Assembly (NCBI RefSeq): GCF_910596095.1
Contig: NC_056539.1
Coordinates: forward strand, 6,708,501 to 6,772,500
Length of the DNA: 64,000 bases
From: Thunnus maccoyii
Taxonomy: Eukaryota > Chordata > Actinopteri > Scombriformes > Scombridae
Direction of reading: 5' to 3'
Positions within the stretch are counted from its first letter, which is position 1. Every line of letters starts with the position of its first letter. The notes under the pieces were generated by a model. The model ran no database searches. It saw only the letters and a program-made list of their open reading frames with translations, and was not told where the DNA came from. The position numbers and the translations under genes were made by a program. Of this stretch, positions 19,007-31,974 are shown in pieces.

Positions 19007-22000
19007 ATGGAGGCGTCTTTGGGAGCTCTACAAAGTCCTGACCTAAGGTAACGTTAAAGTAAACTGATGATAAGCTAACTAACTTCAACTACGTTCATTT
19101 CTTCATATCACATGACTTCCAACTTTGTGAAAGTGAGCTCTTTGGGTGAAAACAACTTCGATATGTAAATGATTATTATCATTGTTGTTATTAAGATTTG
19201 ACGAGTCTAAATAGTGGTTTAGATGGAGAAATATCAGTGAAATAGCCCTTTTTTGTGTGTTCACAAATAGAATAAATGTTTCACAAATCTGAAATTGAGT
19301 CTCCTTGGTAATCTAGCCCAGATTTGACTGGTTTAAGTATAGTGGTTTTTGATTTGGACCTGGTCTAATGTGTTCTGGATGGGGAAAAAGCACTTTTTTG
19401 TGTTTTCAAGAGCAAAATAAAGGTATCACAAATCTGAAAGTGGGTTTAAACAGCGTTAAGGCTTTTTGATATGAAGTTTACACTCTTTCATAAGTGTAAG
19501 TTGTGAAAGTGTGTAAGTGTGAGAATCGGTTGCCAAATATCATTATTTATGTTTCCCTTAACTTTCCCCTTTAACCCTGAATCTGAAGCTGACTTCAGCA
19601 TCATGATATGTAAAAGATCTTTCTAACATCACTTTGTTTTGATCCTACATCAGCTCTGTGCTGTCGTCCTGTGAGCCAGAGCTCCAGGAGCTGATGCGAC
19701 AAATTGACATCATGATCAACCATCAGAAGAGGGAGTGGGAGGCTGAGATGAAGGCCATGGAGCTCCGTCTGAAAAGTGGGGAAGAGGAGCTGTCAACTTC
19801 CAGGAATCTCATTGAACGGAGGGACCTGGAGGTGAAGTAGAAAACCCTCCCTCAACTTATATTTCTATATATATTATATATTCTATATATATACCTGTTA
19901 TATCTTTGAACCAGTGAGGCTGTTTCAGTTAAAGGTTTCCGCCTCTACACTGATGGCTGAACTCTGATTGATTGATCATATACTCTTACTTTTAGTTGAT
20001 AAGAACTGGAAGGGCGATCGTATTCCTTTGTTATGAAGTATTTAACCATAGCATTTTGAATTAAAGACATGTTTGGAAGAAAGAGATGGAAATACAGCAG
20101 CAGACATTCACCATTAATCTTAACTTGCATGGCACTAACGTTACTAAATCATGTTGCTATTTTGGCATTTTATCCACATTTTTGCAATCCCACCCATCAC
20201 CGCTGATTATAGATCGGATTGCTCCGCAAGCAGCTAGAAGATGTCCAGACTGATCGACAAGAGTTAGTCACCAAGTACGAGCAACAGCTGCAGAAAGTCC
20301 GTGAAGAGGTGAGATGCTTGTCAGTTATACAATTACACAGTTGGTCAAATGTGTGTCAGTTAACTGATCAACAGATTGAAGTATACATCTTGTACTTTTC
20401 TTTTCAACATGTGTTGAAAATTCAGGGTTAAAATTGTAGTTTACATATTCGGTTGAACGTGGCTGAAAAACACTTCAGTCCTTAGTAAATAATTCAACCT
20501 GAAATTTGCAAATCTACATAAAACTACATAGTTATTTTTTTATCCTTGCAGACTGCTTTGATTTTCTGACCCTATCCTTTACTCTGGAAACATAATGTAC
20601 AACACAAGATGATCTGATATTGATCAATGTGAAGTCTAAGGGCAAAACATTGATCAGTACTCAAGGTTTCCGAAAAATACTTGAATTTGAGAATGCTTTT
20701 TCACACATTTGTTGGTGAATGGATTTATATAGCAAATTGAAACTGATGAAGCTTGACAAAGATGTTTCTTGCAGTTGGATAAATTGAAGAGGAGTTATCA
20801 AAAGCTTCAGCGCAAACAGCTCAAGGACACCAGCAGAGGAACGAATAGTAAAGACAGTGACCTCTCAGAGGTGACCCGACTCAGTGAAAAGATTGAGGTA
20901 CAACACTCCTTCATCCACCTACACATTGTCCTTTACTGCCATCTACGGGATATTTGAAGTATAATCCTTGCCTCTCCCTGCAGGAGTATCATCAGTGCTC
21001 TGTAGAGTGGGAGCAGCAGCGCATCCAGTACCAAACCCAACTGACAGCACTGGAGGCCCAGAATAAGAGCCTGACTGATGAGCTCATGCACATAAAAGTA
21101 AAAGCAGATTAATAACTTACACATGTAATGTCAGAGAGAGTTTATTGCTGAAACAAAGTGAAGACAGGTCATTTTTTCTGCATTAATAAAAGTGATTTCA
21201 CATTGTTTGTCTGTCATTTGATTTCCAGTCCCAGTCGGCGTCCAGGCAAAAAGAGAGGGAGCACAGGGAGTGCTGTTTAGAGGTGCAACGTCTGTGCACT
21301 CAGCTGGAGAAAGTTCAGGGCAGCCTGCACTCACAGGAGCTGGAACTGGAGCGCCTCCGACCCCTTGAGATGTGGCTGGGACAGTACCAGAGAGAGCAGC
21401 AGGTTAGCAGATGATCATGATGGGCCCCTTGGCTACACTTTTTGCGGGGCCCCCTACAATCCCATATTGCAAAAAAAAAAAGAAGGAATGATAACCATGT
21501 GGTTCAGGGACACGTTTTGAGCTATAGCTGCTAAATATAAGACACAGCACACACATGCAGAGAATACAGACGCATAAACACAAACAGCTGTATCCTGTAA
21601 TACTGTATAAACACAGTAATGGCTTGTTTATTACAGACTCAGGCCTACAATTCATATTAAAATGAAAAAGACACAGTAACCAAGTGCTAAAATGTAGTTT
21701 AAACATTTTCAGAGATGTTTCTTCCCTTGGTAGCACATGCTATGTATCAGTTTCTCTTAGTCCAATTTACAGTCAAATTCAAATCATTGGCAACACCCAC
21801 AATCTGACCTGTGACCAACAGGCAGCCAGAGATCTCCTGCATCCATGCAGATCCCAGGATCAGTACTTTAGACAGTGATCGTGACACACTGTTCTAAAAG
21901 ATCCATCTGTCAAAAGGAAAACACTCGACTGGAAGCTGATCAACTGAGTTCAACCTTTATCACAACTAAACATTTAAAATCAGGAAAGTTTTCAGCTCAT

Positions 22001-25000
22001 CACAGCTTAATGATCCAGAAGGAGGCAGATCCAGTCACGCATTATTTTATAACAGATGCTTGAAATCTGCAGTTTTTTCTTGTTTTCACAAGTCTGTTTA
22101 ACAAATTTTATTTCATTATTCATTCAAAAAGGAAACTGTGAAAATCGTTCGTTCTACAGTAACAGTCAAAGTTTGGACATATTTTCTTAATCAAATGAAT
22201 AGGAAGGTGTGTCCAGACTTTTGACTGGTACTGCATAGTGTTGTGGTGTGAAAGCAGCAGGCATGTGATGCGTGCAGGTCTGAATGAAATCAATGGGCTA
22301 TTCTCATTGATTTCATTCAGAGGTCTGCTGTTTTAGTGGATCAGGCACCTGATTTATTGGCTGCCAGTTTTAGATAGATTTGTTATAAAAATGAATTTGC
22401 GTTACGGTATGGGGGATCCTGCAGCGTGAGTCAGCTTTTGTGTTAAACTGCATCTATATACAAGCAAGGGAAATAGATGCAAAGAGTCAGACAGAGTAAA
22501 GCTTGAAGTAAATAGTGATGGATATAGAGGAATTCATGTTTTCCAGGAGTATTCAGCTGCAGCCTGGAAGCTGATATATCTTAGAATATCAGTCACAAAT
22601 ACTCACATTGACTATGTTTAAGAGTAACAGCAGAGTAGTGCTGCAGTCTTGACTAAAATGTCAATTCATAAGCTGATTATATTCACTGCTCTTCAACAGG
22701 TGCTCTCAGAGGAAAGGGAGGAACTCCACGCCACACTGGACTCTCAGGATACATTTGTACGAAGAGCCAGCCTCGAGCGCCAAAGGCTTCGTAACGAGGC
22801 TGCCAGACTCAACCAAGCACTGCAGGCTAAAGATCAAGTCATTCGGTGGGTGGATCTATAAATAAGCTCTATATATGATGCAGTACAGCAACACACACAC
22901 AAGAGGGCAATCTATACTGTCACTTTAGGTAGCATGCATTGGTGAGTAGATGCAGTACGATAAGTTCAGGGCTTGTTTACTGTCTGAAAAGAGTTTGTAT
23001 AGAAGCCAGGACTGCATTGTAAATACTATATTTCAATTAAAGGAAGCTGTTGTGTGAATGTTTATTGGATGGTCCTGTGTATGCAGCTCTCTGGAGGACT
23101 GTCTGTCAGCTCACAGCTGCGTCGGTGTGGAAACCCTCAGACAAGACCTGGAGAAGACTGCAACCAAGCTTCACTGTGCCCAAGCATGTGAGGTTCATCT
23201 CAGGGCTGAGGTGGCGTGTCTCAAAGAAAGGTGAATGCTGGTCTCTTTGTATAGCCGCTTTATAGATATTTTGCCACATTAACATAAGTTTCCTTTTGTT
23301 GTTTTGGGATTTGCTCAGACTGGAGAAGGTGAGCCGACAGAGAGCAGACCACTCAAAGGCAGAGCAGGAGCTGAGGAAGGTTAAAGCGGAATATGACCCC
23401 TCTGTTGCAGAAATGAAAAAGGTCAGATTACAAAAAATATATTTTCTTTTGTCTTAACGTTTACCAGGTTAACGTCTGTATCACCACCTATTTCAATTCA
23501 TTCTGCAGCTCAGAGAAGAGCTTCAGAGGGCCAAGCAGACTCACGGCGGTGAGGTGGAGGGCATGAGGAAGGAGGTGTCAAAGCTGACCAGGGAGCTGCA
23601 CCAGCGCGACCTCACCATCGTCACACTGAGCAGCTCCTCTTCCAGCATCAAGCAGCAGCTTCGAGGCGAGCTGGAGCGAGCAGAACAGAAGACAGCTGAG
23701 CTTCAAGTAAGCAAGCAGAAGAACAAATATTTGGTCATTTTAAACTGTCAAAACTGATTCAGTTCTCTTTAGTGTAGATTGTTTAAAGCTGTGCTGAGAT
23801 CATAGTAGTTTCATAATCCTGGCAGGTTTGGAATCAGGACCCTGAGCTTTTTTCAGACATGGAATATATGTGTTAAAGCAACGGCTTTGTGTTATTTGTT
23901 ATGTACATGTTTGTTATGGCTTAATTCAGACATGACAGGAGTGTTACAGAAAGAGCCATAATACTAACACCTGGTATGTGAGGATTTTAAAACTCTGCTT
24001 CTCACAATGAATCCTTCAATACATTTTCTCATCAATTTCATACTTTATTAGTTTACTGCTGCCTATTTTATATAAAAAACAAAACAACTCAGACAGTGCA
24101 CAAGTATAGAATGACAAGATATTAAGTTGGGACTTGTTTAAATCCTATTTCCTTACATGCTTTATGCAATTATGCAATTCATAATTTAAAAGTTGAAAAT
24201 GTAGGATTGGGGACTGGACAGCGTGTCTGATGATTCTAGTTGTTTATAGACTGATCTGACATGAGAAGAACCTCCTCAACAACTTAAAATTGTCTTTTCT
24301 TTGTGAATAAGAAATAAGAATAATAATGATATATTTACTACATGCTCTTAATAAAGCAACCTAGATCTTATATTTCTGACGTGGAAAGTTGCAGCCACAC
24401 ACTTTCTCATTCAAAAGAATGGACAGAAGCGTCCAAACTTTTAACTGGTACTGTGCACTGATAATGAACTTTCCCGTGAAGCATCTTGTGTCCAGCAGTG
24501 TAACTTTTGAAATGAAAAATATGTGCATTGTCATCACTTCTGGACTTTTCAATGAGGGAGCAGGAGGAGATCTTGAATTAATTTTAAGGATTTTAATGAG
24601 GTAATCAGACTTTTTTTGTGGAAAAACCACATCAGACAATAATTGTTATTCCAAGCTGAAGAATGCTCTACATGTTGTATACATTTTTGTCTGAGGGGAT
24701 CTTTAACAATTGCTTGTTAATGTTGACAGTAAAATGAACCACAATTTCTTGGTCCTCCAAATTTCTCAGATGACTCAGGCACAGCTGGACACCCTGCAAA
24801 CTGAGAACCAACATCTGAAGAGTCTGCTGCAGAGAAGAGAGTCTCACTCACCCAAGGTTTGTCTGCTTTGACACAGTTATTTAGTCATTACACCCGTTTA
24901 CAGACAGCATCAGACAGGATTCTTTTCTTAATTTGGCTTTGACTCAAATTTGACTCATCTCTCTTTGTTGTTTACTCCCTGAATCACTTCTCAGAGGGTG

Positions 25001-25890
25001 GATTCCTCGCTTGCTTCCCTGAGGGAGAGTTATGTGTCATCTCTGAGCAGCTTGGAGCAGGAGAATCGGCAGCTGAGGCAGGAACTTGCTGAGAAGCACA
25101 CGCAACTTGGGCATCAGGACAAGTATGAACGAGCCCTTCTCAGTCACGCCACGACTGACCAACCACAGCCTCCTCAGATTAGGTACAAAGCAAACACACA
25201 CACACAGCTACAACAGATCAAGAAATCAAACCCTAATGCAATTCTTGTTTTATTCTGTAGTAATGAAGATCACAGACACAGGGAGGAGGTGCAGGCCACC
25301 CAGGCTAAGCTGCGGGAGAACAACACTTGTTATGAAGGAGAGATCCAGAGGCTCTTCAAACAGCTGCAGACCATGTCCCAATCCTCCACAGAGCAGCCCT
25401 GCAGCCAGGCCCAAGACAGCAAGTCTCATTCTGCAGCATCCCGCTGCTCCTCCAGCTCATCAGGCAGCAGAAGACTCAGCAGGAAAAACTCAGTGCCAAC
25501 CTTAAGCTCCAATGAATCTGCAGCAGAGGGACACAGCTCCAGCTCAGAAGACTCTCGAAGCTTAGTACTCTCTCCTTCGCCAATGGTGAGGCTCATCAAC
25601 ATTTCCACTGTCCTATTTTTTTAAGCCAAGGATCTCAATCATCTCTCAGTGTTGTGTGTGTGTGTGTGTGTTTTTTTCTTCTCTCCCAGGAGCCTTTGTC
25701 AGTGTCACCTGCAGACGTCATGGTGTCTCATTTCTTGGAGGAAGAAAGCTTGCGGTCCAAGGAGCTGCTCCAGAGACTGGACACCTACATCCAGGATATG
25801 AGAGAAAATAACACCATGACGGTGTCAAAGCACCTACCTGGTGGCTTAGAGCCCGAGTCTGCCCAGACTTCAGTACAGAATGGTCAGTGA
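19007..25890 (+). CDS. cep63: centrosomal protein of 63 kDa (Cep63)
   Basis: Fourteen coding exons: 19007-19047, 19654-19831, 20213-20308, 20775-20897, 20984-21097, 21229-21402, 22700-22845, 23087-23230, 23319-23421, 23509-23706, 24770-24856, 24995-25182, 25261-25585, 25690-25890. All phases join, giving 705 residues; human CEP63 is about 703. Cep63 is a coiled-coil protein of the mother centriole that recruits Cep152 and so promotes Plk4-dependent centriole duplication. Seen: the conserved N-terminus ([15 protein letters not shown], then REWE), almost continuous heptad-rich Lys/Glu/Gln/Leu sequence to about residue 500, a Ser-rich linker (about 585-635), and the C-terminal [17 protein letters not shown], the equivalent of the human Cep152-binding end FLEEEELRSHHILERLD. 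The paralogue DEUP1 has the same layout; synteny with rab6b and amotl2 and the length favour cep63. Confidence 0.93.
21403..22699 (+). other. cep63: cep63 intron 6
   Basis: GT-AG intron of 1.3 kb. It contains an A run at about 21471 and the short palindromic repeat at 22150-22236. The open frame on the - strand at 21404-21736 is not supported as a gene. Confidence 0.8.
22150..22236. repeat. short palindromic repeat (CAGTCAAA-GTTTGGACA type)
   Basis: The ends read ACAGTCAAAGTTTGGACATAT and GTGTGTCCAGACTTTTGACTGG, an inverted pair with a small middle. A half-copy with GTCCAAACTTTTAACTGGTACTG is at about 24405-24455. Both are in cep63 introns. This is a common miniature foldback type in fish. 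Confidence 0.7.
23707..24769 (+). other. cep63: cep63 intron 10
   Basis: GT-AG intron of 1.06 kb, AT-rich, with a half-copy of the short palindromic repeat near 24405-24455. Nothing else recognised. Confidence 0.8.
25653..25670 (+). repeat. (GT)n microsatellite in the last cep63 intron
   Basis: Nine GT units running straight into a T-rich tract just before the acceptor of the last exon (exon starts 25690). The whole intron is only 104 bases long (25586-25689). Confidence 0.9.
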
Positions 25891-25907
25891 TTGAGTGGTG
25901 ATGGTGA

Positions 25908-25913
25908 AATAAA
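25908..25913 (+). promoter_or_regulatory. cep63: polyadenylation signal AATAAA, candidate for cep63
   Basis: Canonical hexamer only 18 bases after the stop codon, so the 3' UTR would be very short. A longer transcript using a downstream site cannot be excluded. Confidence 0.45.
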
Positions 25914-26689
25914 TGAGAAAATAGTGCCTTGAACAGAAAGACTATGTTCTTGTACTTAATTAGACATTCAATAATGTCAACAGATGGGGTGTTTGGTATC
26001 TGCTCTCTACTGAAGAGACATCCATTCCTATTTTTACACAGTTTGCACATTTAAGATCGGTGTGGCATCGCGGAGCCTCGCGTTGACAAGTGTTTCTTAA
26101 GAACTGTCAGAATGAGTGAATGTAATTCAAATATTCCAGTGAGTTGCCATCTGGTTGTTGTCACACCACAGCGCTACACCCAATCCCTCTCCATCCCCAT
26201 AGTGAAGGCCAAGTTGTATGAAGTTACACATAAGACGTAGTATTTGTCTAGCATAGCTGCTTAGCTCAGATTTACTTCTGTCTATTATGTATTCATCTGT
26301 GTGCCAACAGAAGCTGAATGTCTATTATGTGTTTATATGTATGTCAGCAGAAACTGAATGAAGTGTTTGAGCTCTTAGAGGTAAATGTGCGTCTGGTGCC
26401 ACCAAGTCATCTTTAAAGAACAAGTGCTGACTAATCAAATGCTTTGTTTCGTCAAAGTTGCACTTGAAGACGCTGCAAAGAATGCAGTCGCTGTCTGGCA
26501 AGCATACATGTTCAGCTCCTGCATAAGAGGTAAAAGACTCAGTAGTCTGCGTTTGTAACCCTAAAAACACTGCAGAAAGATAAACCAGCCTGCCTACAGG
26601 ATTACGCCACTGTGAGTCTGTTTTAACGGTGTCATTATTGGCTCAGAATAGGAATTGAGAATATATCTTTACTTTGCAACTGTCCGTTT

Positions 26690-26990
26690 TAGAGCCGCAA
26701 GTAAAGATTATTTTCACCATCAAATCATCTGCCAATTACTTTCATGATTAATTGCTTTAATCGTTTTGTCTACAAAACAGCAAAAAAGCAAAAAAATGCC
26801 TGTTACAATTTACAAAAAGAGTCCAAAGTGACATATTCAGTTATCAATAGTCTAAAACTCAAGGATACTTAGTTTACTATCATTTAAGACAAGGAAAAGC
26901 AGTGTTATTGCTTGAAAAACAATTATGAGACAGTTATCAAAATAGTTATTAATATCCCATCGATCGACTAACTGTTTCAGCTCTGGTCTG
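26690..26990 (+). repeat. dispersed ATTAATC-type repeat, copy
   Basis: Shares ordered words with 39570-39875 and 12500-12830: ATTATTTTCA-CATC, AATTGCTTTAATCGTTT, GTTTACTATCATTTAAGACAAGGAAAAGCAG, ATCAAAATAGTTATTAAT and CGATCGACTAACTG. Non-coding. Confidence 0.75.
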
Positions 26991-27814
26991 CTGTCTCATC
27001 CACTGCCTCCACCGACATTTCAACGTGCTCAGCTGTCTCAGCGGCCACAAACAAGTGGTCGTGGACGCACCACATAAACTGTGAGTCATGATGATTGTCA
27101 ACAGAACGCTAGAGTTTATCCAAATTGTTTGCCAATTGTTTTCCGAAAGTCATCACCATATCTGAAGTTCTCTAGAAATACTAGTGATTCCAGATGTGTG
27201 GACTCTGGTGCCCAAGACGTTTTATGTTATGTTGCATTGCCTTCAAGCTCAGACAACCTCTGACCTCTTTGTGTTCCAATCTTCCAACTGGGAAAAAACA
27301 CAGGAAAATGCTTGATTTAATGAACAGAGATGCTTTCCACTGAAGCTAACATTAACATTTGTGAGATTTTATTATCAGACTGTGGTGGAAATTTGCCTCA
27401 ATAGTGCTTTTAATGACTTGAAATGGCCTTTAGAAAATTGTCAAGCATTCTTGGCGTATTGTGTCATATTTGTCTAACTTTTGGTTGCTGAATTCCAGAA
27501 ATCTTGAGTTACTTGTTGGAATTCTGACATTAAGTGGCGATCCTTTACACTTTTCCTAGTAGGAGGCTGCATATTCCAATTTTTCAAGTTGGCTGGAATG
27601 CAGCATTAATGTGTGCTTTGCATTTACATCCAGAGAAAAGAATGTTCTTGTGAGCCAAAGGAGTGTCCGTCCTCCCTGCACGTCCATCATAACTGGGAAA
27701 ATACCACATATGTACATGTCTGTCCAGACATCCCAGATAGCAGGGAAGGAGAGAAAGCAGTTTCTACTGTCGCTCTCCTCATCTCCCCATTTACTCTTCT
27801 CCCGAACACCCCCC

Positions 27815-27850
27815 CACCATCACCACCACCACCACCACCACCACCACCCA
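27815..27850. repeat. (CAC)n / (GTG)n triplet tract
   Basis: About twelve CAC units with a C-rich lead. The His- or Pro-rich open frames across it are repeat artefacts. Confidence 0.9.
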
Positions 27851-30800
27851 CCCTGCAGAGGCCCTCCAGCTAGTCTTGCAAAGATTCAGAGCAGGAATGT
27901 GTGCACCATGCCAATGCTGTCATGAACCTTCCCCTGCGGCCTGCTTTGTCCTCATCATTAGCGCTTATGGAATGTTAATATCAAACATGTGGGGCGCTGA
28001 ACCTCAGAAACACTGAAAGGCCAGGAGGGAAATAGTTGTATTTTACTGGCTTCTTAATGATGGATACAATGACTGAATGGAAATAAAATGGAAAAAATCT
28101 CAAGAAATATGTGTTTTCCATTTTTGCTGTCACAAAATTGCAACACAGAAGTTCTGTTAAATTGTTTCTGAGTCCAGTGACTTCTCACTTTGGTATTTGG
28201 TAGCCTGTGTTACTAGCACTGTAAGCCCCAACAAACAGTACTGAGGAATTTGGCAAGGCAGGCATTCCTCTGGCTCTCTCTCTCTCTGGAGGTGAAAAGG
28301 TTTTTATATGTGGAGATTCCTTGAAGGGGCCTAGTAAAAGGGAGGAGGAGGGAGGCTGATTCAAGTCCAGGGAGAGTTTGGACAGCCTGTAGAGGACAGA
28401 CTTGTTTACGTAATGTTTCACAGAAAAAATTTGCTCCGGGCTGCAAGATGATTGAGTAATTGCTAAATTGATTAGTGTAATGAATTAAATTGCCCACATT
28501 AGACCCTAAACTCTATCAGGACAAATGTTACGAGTGCAAGTAGTAGAGTGATGCAAACAAAGGACACTCTCCCTCTGAAGGAATTCATTCATTGCCCTTT
28601 TTTTTATTACTATCATTTGCTGCTTTTATATTATGTTTTTAAATGGGTATTCCAGCAAATCAGTTTTGCACTTCCATAACACTGGCTGACTTCCAAGAGA
28701 AAAATTAAAAAGGAATGTTCAAAATTGAAGCAGCAATAGTTGAGTTATCCTGACTTTCAATCTTAGGGAACACCAGGTTCTATATTTCCTATAATGCAAC
28801 TCAATAGTATCTTCATGTCTAATAAATGCCCACATCTTTTAAACTCAACACCTCCAGTTTGCAACGCAAGCTCTTTGCTAAAGATGTGTAGTCTCCAAGT
28901 CCATGCCAAAATAACCCCGATGACATCATCAGGGTTATCTTTTTGAACTTAAGTTGCTCCAGAGCCACAGAAGACAAAATATTACTGTTTTCACGGGCTG
29001 AATAATACTCTCTGTGATGAATACACTGTACTTGATGAGTAAAATTGGTGCCGTGCCTCTTGAGTAAGTGTATGAGAATTGCTGAAAGTAGTTAAAATAG
29101 CAAAAGACTAATGTGTCAGGCTTCAAGGGTCCAATACAAAATCTTTAAAAAAAAACAACCTTGGAAATACCAGTTTGACAAAAAAAATTCTTGTCATAAT
29201 TTCAACTCACTTGTTTTTTTCTGAAGCTTTCAGCCACATTTAACAGCCTTCCTCAGCAGATGGAGTTTGTCTGTTTGGGGTTGGTTGGTTAGTTAGTCGG
29301 CTGTTTCTCAGTCAGGGGTTACTGTGGAACGGCGAAATAACTTGGCTAATTTTAATAGAAGTTATTGTTTGATAAACAAAATATATACATATCAACATAA
29401 CACCACATGCTGTTGAAGTTAAACCATATAGCCAGAGGTAATGGATGAATGGTTAAAAAGTCCAGTTTCATGGATGGTGTCCCTGAACAGGTGATGTCAG
29501 ACATTAAAGGTTGAAAAACACTGAGTTACTGAAATGAGGAAACCTGCATCTGCTGGGGAACGCAATGGTATCACTCGCAAACTGGATCATGATTGGTCCA
29601 TTATGGGTTGTGATGTCACAAATCCTGCTCATAGGTACATGTCTTTAACTAGGATTTAAAATGAGCACAGAGAAACTTTTCTTCTTCAGCAGATGAATGT
29701 GAAAACAGCCTTCTAGTGTCAAACTCTGCACAAACATCATTCTACACAGTGAAGCTTATCCACAGGAAATAAAAATAATGATAAACATTTTTAAACTGTG
29801 TGGGACATGCTAGCGCATCATGCAAATGTATTTTAGGTCAGTGAAAGATACCAAAAATGGCCCCAAAAATGTGCACAATCCAGATGTGCTGTTTTGTCTT
29901 TGAGTGAAACTTTTTTTTACCTGCAAACATACTCACTTTGATAGTATCATAATTAAGTTATTGTTGTAAGAGCCTGTCAATGGCGGGTCGAGACCATTGA
30001 GTCTTTCATTGCTTTTCTTGCTCTACCACAAACCAGCAGCAGAGGGAGCAATTAAATGCAGTGCCGTCACACTAAAAGGTCAACAGTAATGAATCTGCCA
30101 AGTCAGATACTCTTCACATACCCAGCAATACAGCAGCTTGTGTCTGTGTCTGCTGCTTGAAAGATAGTTTCCCCACTGCTGTCATAAAACAGGAATGCCT
30201 CCACAGTCCGACACCGTGCTGAATGCTTTATGTCACGAACCAGACACTTCAGTGGATTCATGGAGCCAAATTATCTATTAGGCTCTGTCCCCGATTTGAC
30301 AAACTTAGTGAGTACTCAAAAGGGGAAAATGACATTATCAACTGATCTCGAAGGAGGGAGATATGTGAGGTATTTGTGCGAGGAATTTCCCTTATCTCTA
30401 AGATCATAACTTGTCATGGGAATAAAGATAGATTGTTTGTGTAAAAGGCTGACTTATCGCTCTAGAAAGTGCTCAAAGATAATGAAGGTTGGCGGGGATT
30501 TCTAAAAGCGTGTGAGCCTGCCAGGAGATTCCTGAGCATAAAGGGAATATCTCTGATGGTCTAAGTGATTGTTTAATCCAATCATTGACCAGTATCTGCC
30601 CTCAGTTTGATCAACAACGATTAACACATTTGTAGCTTTCTGACCTTATCATGGCCCATAATTTGTTTAAGTATGTGCAGAATATTAGCATAGTCGCCCA
30701 AAAAGTGAGAAGTGATTCTCCAGTATGCTTCATGTTGCTCCTAAGTGATTAACTTCATCTCTCACAGGTTGTTGTACCTTGACAGAAGTGATAAACGTGT

Positions 30801-30939
30801 CTTTCTATGAATGTCTGAACTTCCTTCACAAGATAAGACGTGAAAGCAACTTTTCCCAGAATTGTCGCAGCCTGCATGCATTCTTTGTTGCACATTCCAT
30901 GGCGGGGCCTCATAGAACATACATGCTTGTCGTGCTTCA

Positions 30940-31200
30940 CGTGTGTCCATGTCCCACTTGTAGTTGTCCCTTATTTAATGGGAACGTCTCATTGTTCCCT
31001 GAGGCTGAGTACGCTCGGGGTGGGAGGGGTGGGGGTCGAGGGAGCGGGGTTGCAGGTCGGCCGGACTCGTCTCGTGCTGTGGGACTGCGGGGCGTTCGCT
31101 GCAGGATACTTGGAATGCTGCAGAGACAGAGGGGCGCGTTCTTATCGGCACGCTCAGCGCTCTGTGCCAAGGGATCAGTGCCAGAGAGGCCAAGAGGAAA
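30940..31200. promoter_or_regulatory. GC-rich block with quadruplex-forming G tract
   Basis: An island of high GC and several CpGs within AT-rich surroundings. At 31017-31049 runs of 4, 3, 4, 5, 3 and 4 G are separated by one to four bases, a strong G-quadruplex pattern on the + strand. TTGGAATGC at about 31110 is a reverse TEAD-type (CATTCC) site. No splice-supported exon was found, although long open frames occur on both strands. Could be a distal regulatory element or an unannotated non-coding promoter; this is inference. Confidence 0.4.
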
Positions 31201-31299
31201 AGACTCATTCCTCTACAACACAATGAGAGTGTTTACATGCACACTAGTGTCCCAGTTATGTCTTTGTTGGTAAACTGTGGCATGTAAACAGTTTGAAAT

Positions 31300-31560
31300 A
31301 TTTTACTTATTTAAAAGACGCAATACCCCAAAGTAAAAAAAAACTACATTACAAGTAAATCCTGTATTCACAATTTTACTTAAGTAGCAGTACAGTGTTT
31401 GCACCAAAATGTACTGTAAGTAAATAAGTAAAAGTCCTCATTAGCAGCATGATGGACCCTGTCAGTGTTATTTATAAAACATAAAAATATACATCTTATA
31501 TTATTGGATTATAATTATTTCTGATTGTAGAAGTAAGGATGCTACTCTCGCCCTTCATTA
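31300..31560 (-). repeat. dispersed repeat, reverse copy of the 13321 type
   Basis: See the 13321 copy. Key words here are AAACTACATTACAAGTAAA, TTTTACTTAAGTAGCAGTAC and GTAAGTAAATAAGTAAAAGTCC. Confidence 0.6.
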
Positions 31561-31974
31561 CTGGTGATCACAGGGAGAAGTCAAAAATTGAGCCTTATTA
31601 AGCTTTCCAGTGTTTTTTATTGCAGGGCCAACCCTGCTCTGGAATATTTTACAAGTGTCCTCATCTTGACAGTTCAAAACATAGCCTGGATTCCCTATTA
31701 AATATTTGATAGCTTAAACATGTACAGTAGAAGTAATAGAATGTCATACTCATCTTGATATTTAGGAGAACTGAAATATCCACAGGCCTCTGAATCTTGA
31801 TTAAATCTGGACGAGGTCTGTTTATATTATAAGTAAAAAAATCCAAATGTATGAGTCATTTCAGCTTGAGTTTAATTAAAGAACACATTTACAATAACAA
31901 ATGTTAATCAAAGTTCTCCTCAAAGAGGGTAGAATCATATTTTGATATTTAAAATACAGTACAGAGGTAATAGT

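Larger units (their letters stand above)
25914..30939. other. gene-poor intergenic stretch
   Basis: About 5 kb with no supported exon on either strand. It holds an old dispersed repeat (26690-26990), a CAC triplet tract (27815-27850) and otherwise ordinary AT-rich sequence. The open frames here are short and lack family features. Confidence 0.55.

Noticed and set aside
21404..21736. 110-codon - strand frame in cep63 intron 6
   Set aside because: Lies antisense within an intron, low complexity, no family features.
19007..25890. Naming the gene deup1 instead of cep63
   Set aside because: Same domain layout, but synteny with rab6b and amotl2, length, and my recollection that deup1 is absent from teleosts favour cep63.
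27611..27925. His- or Pro-rich frames
   Set aside because: Translations of the CAC triplet tract.
30779..31273. 164- and 128-codon overlapping frames in the GC-rich block
   Set aside because: Open on both strands because GC-rich sequence has few stops; no family features and no clear splice sites.
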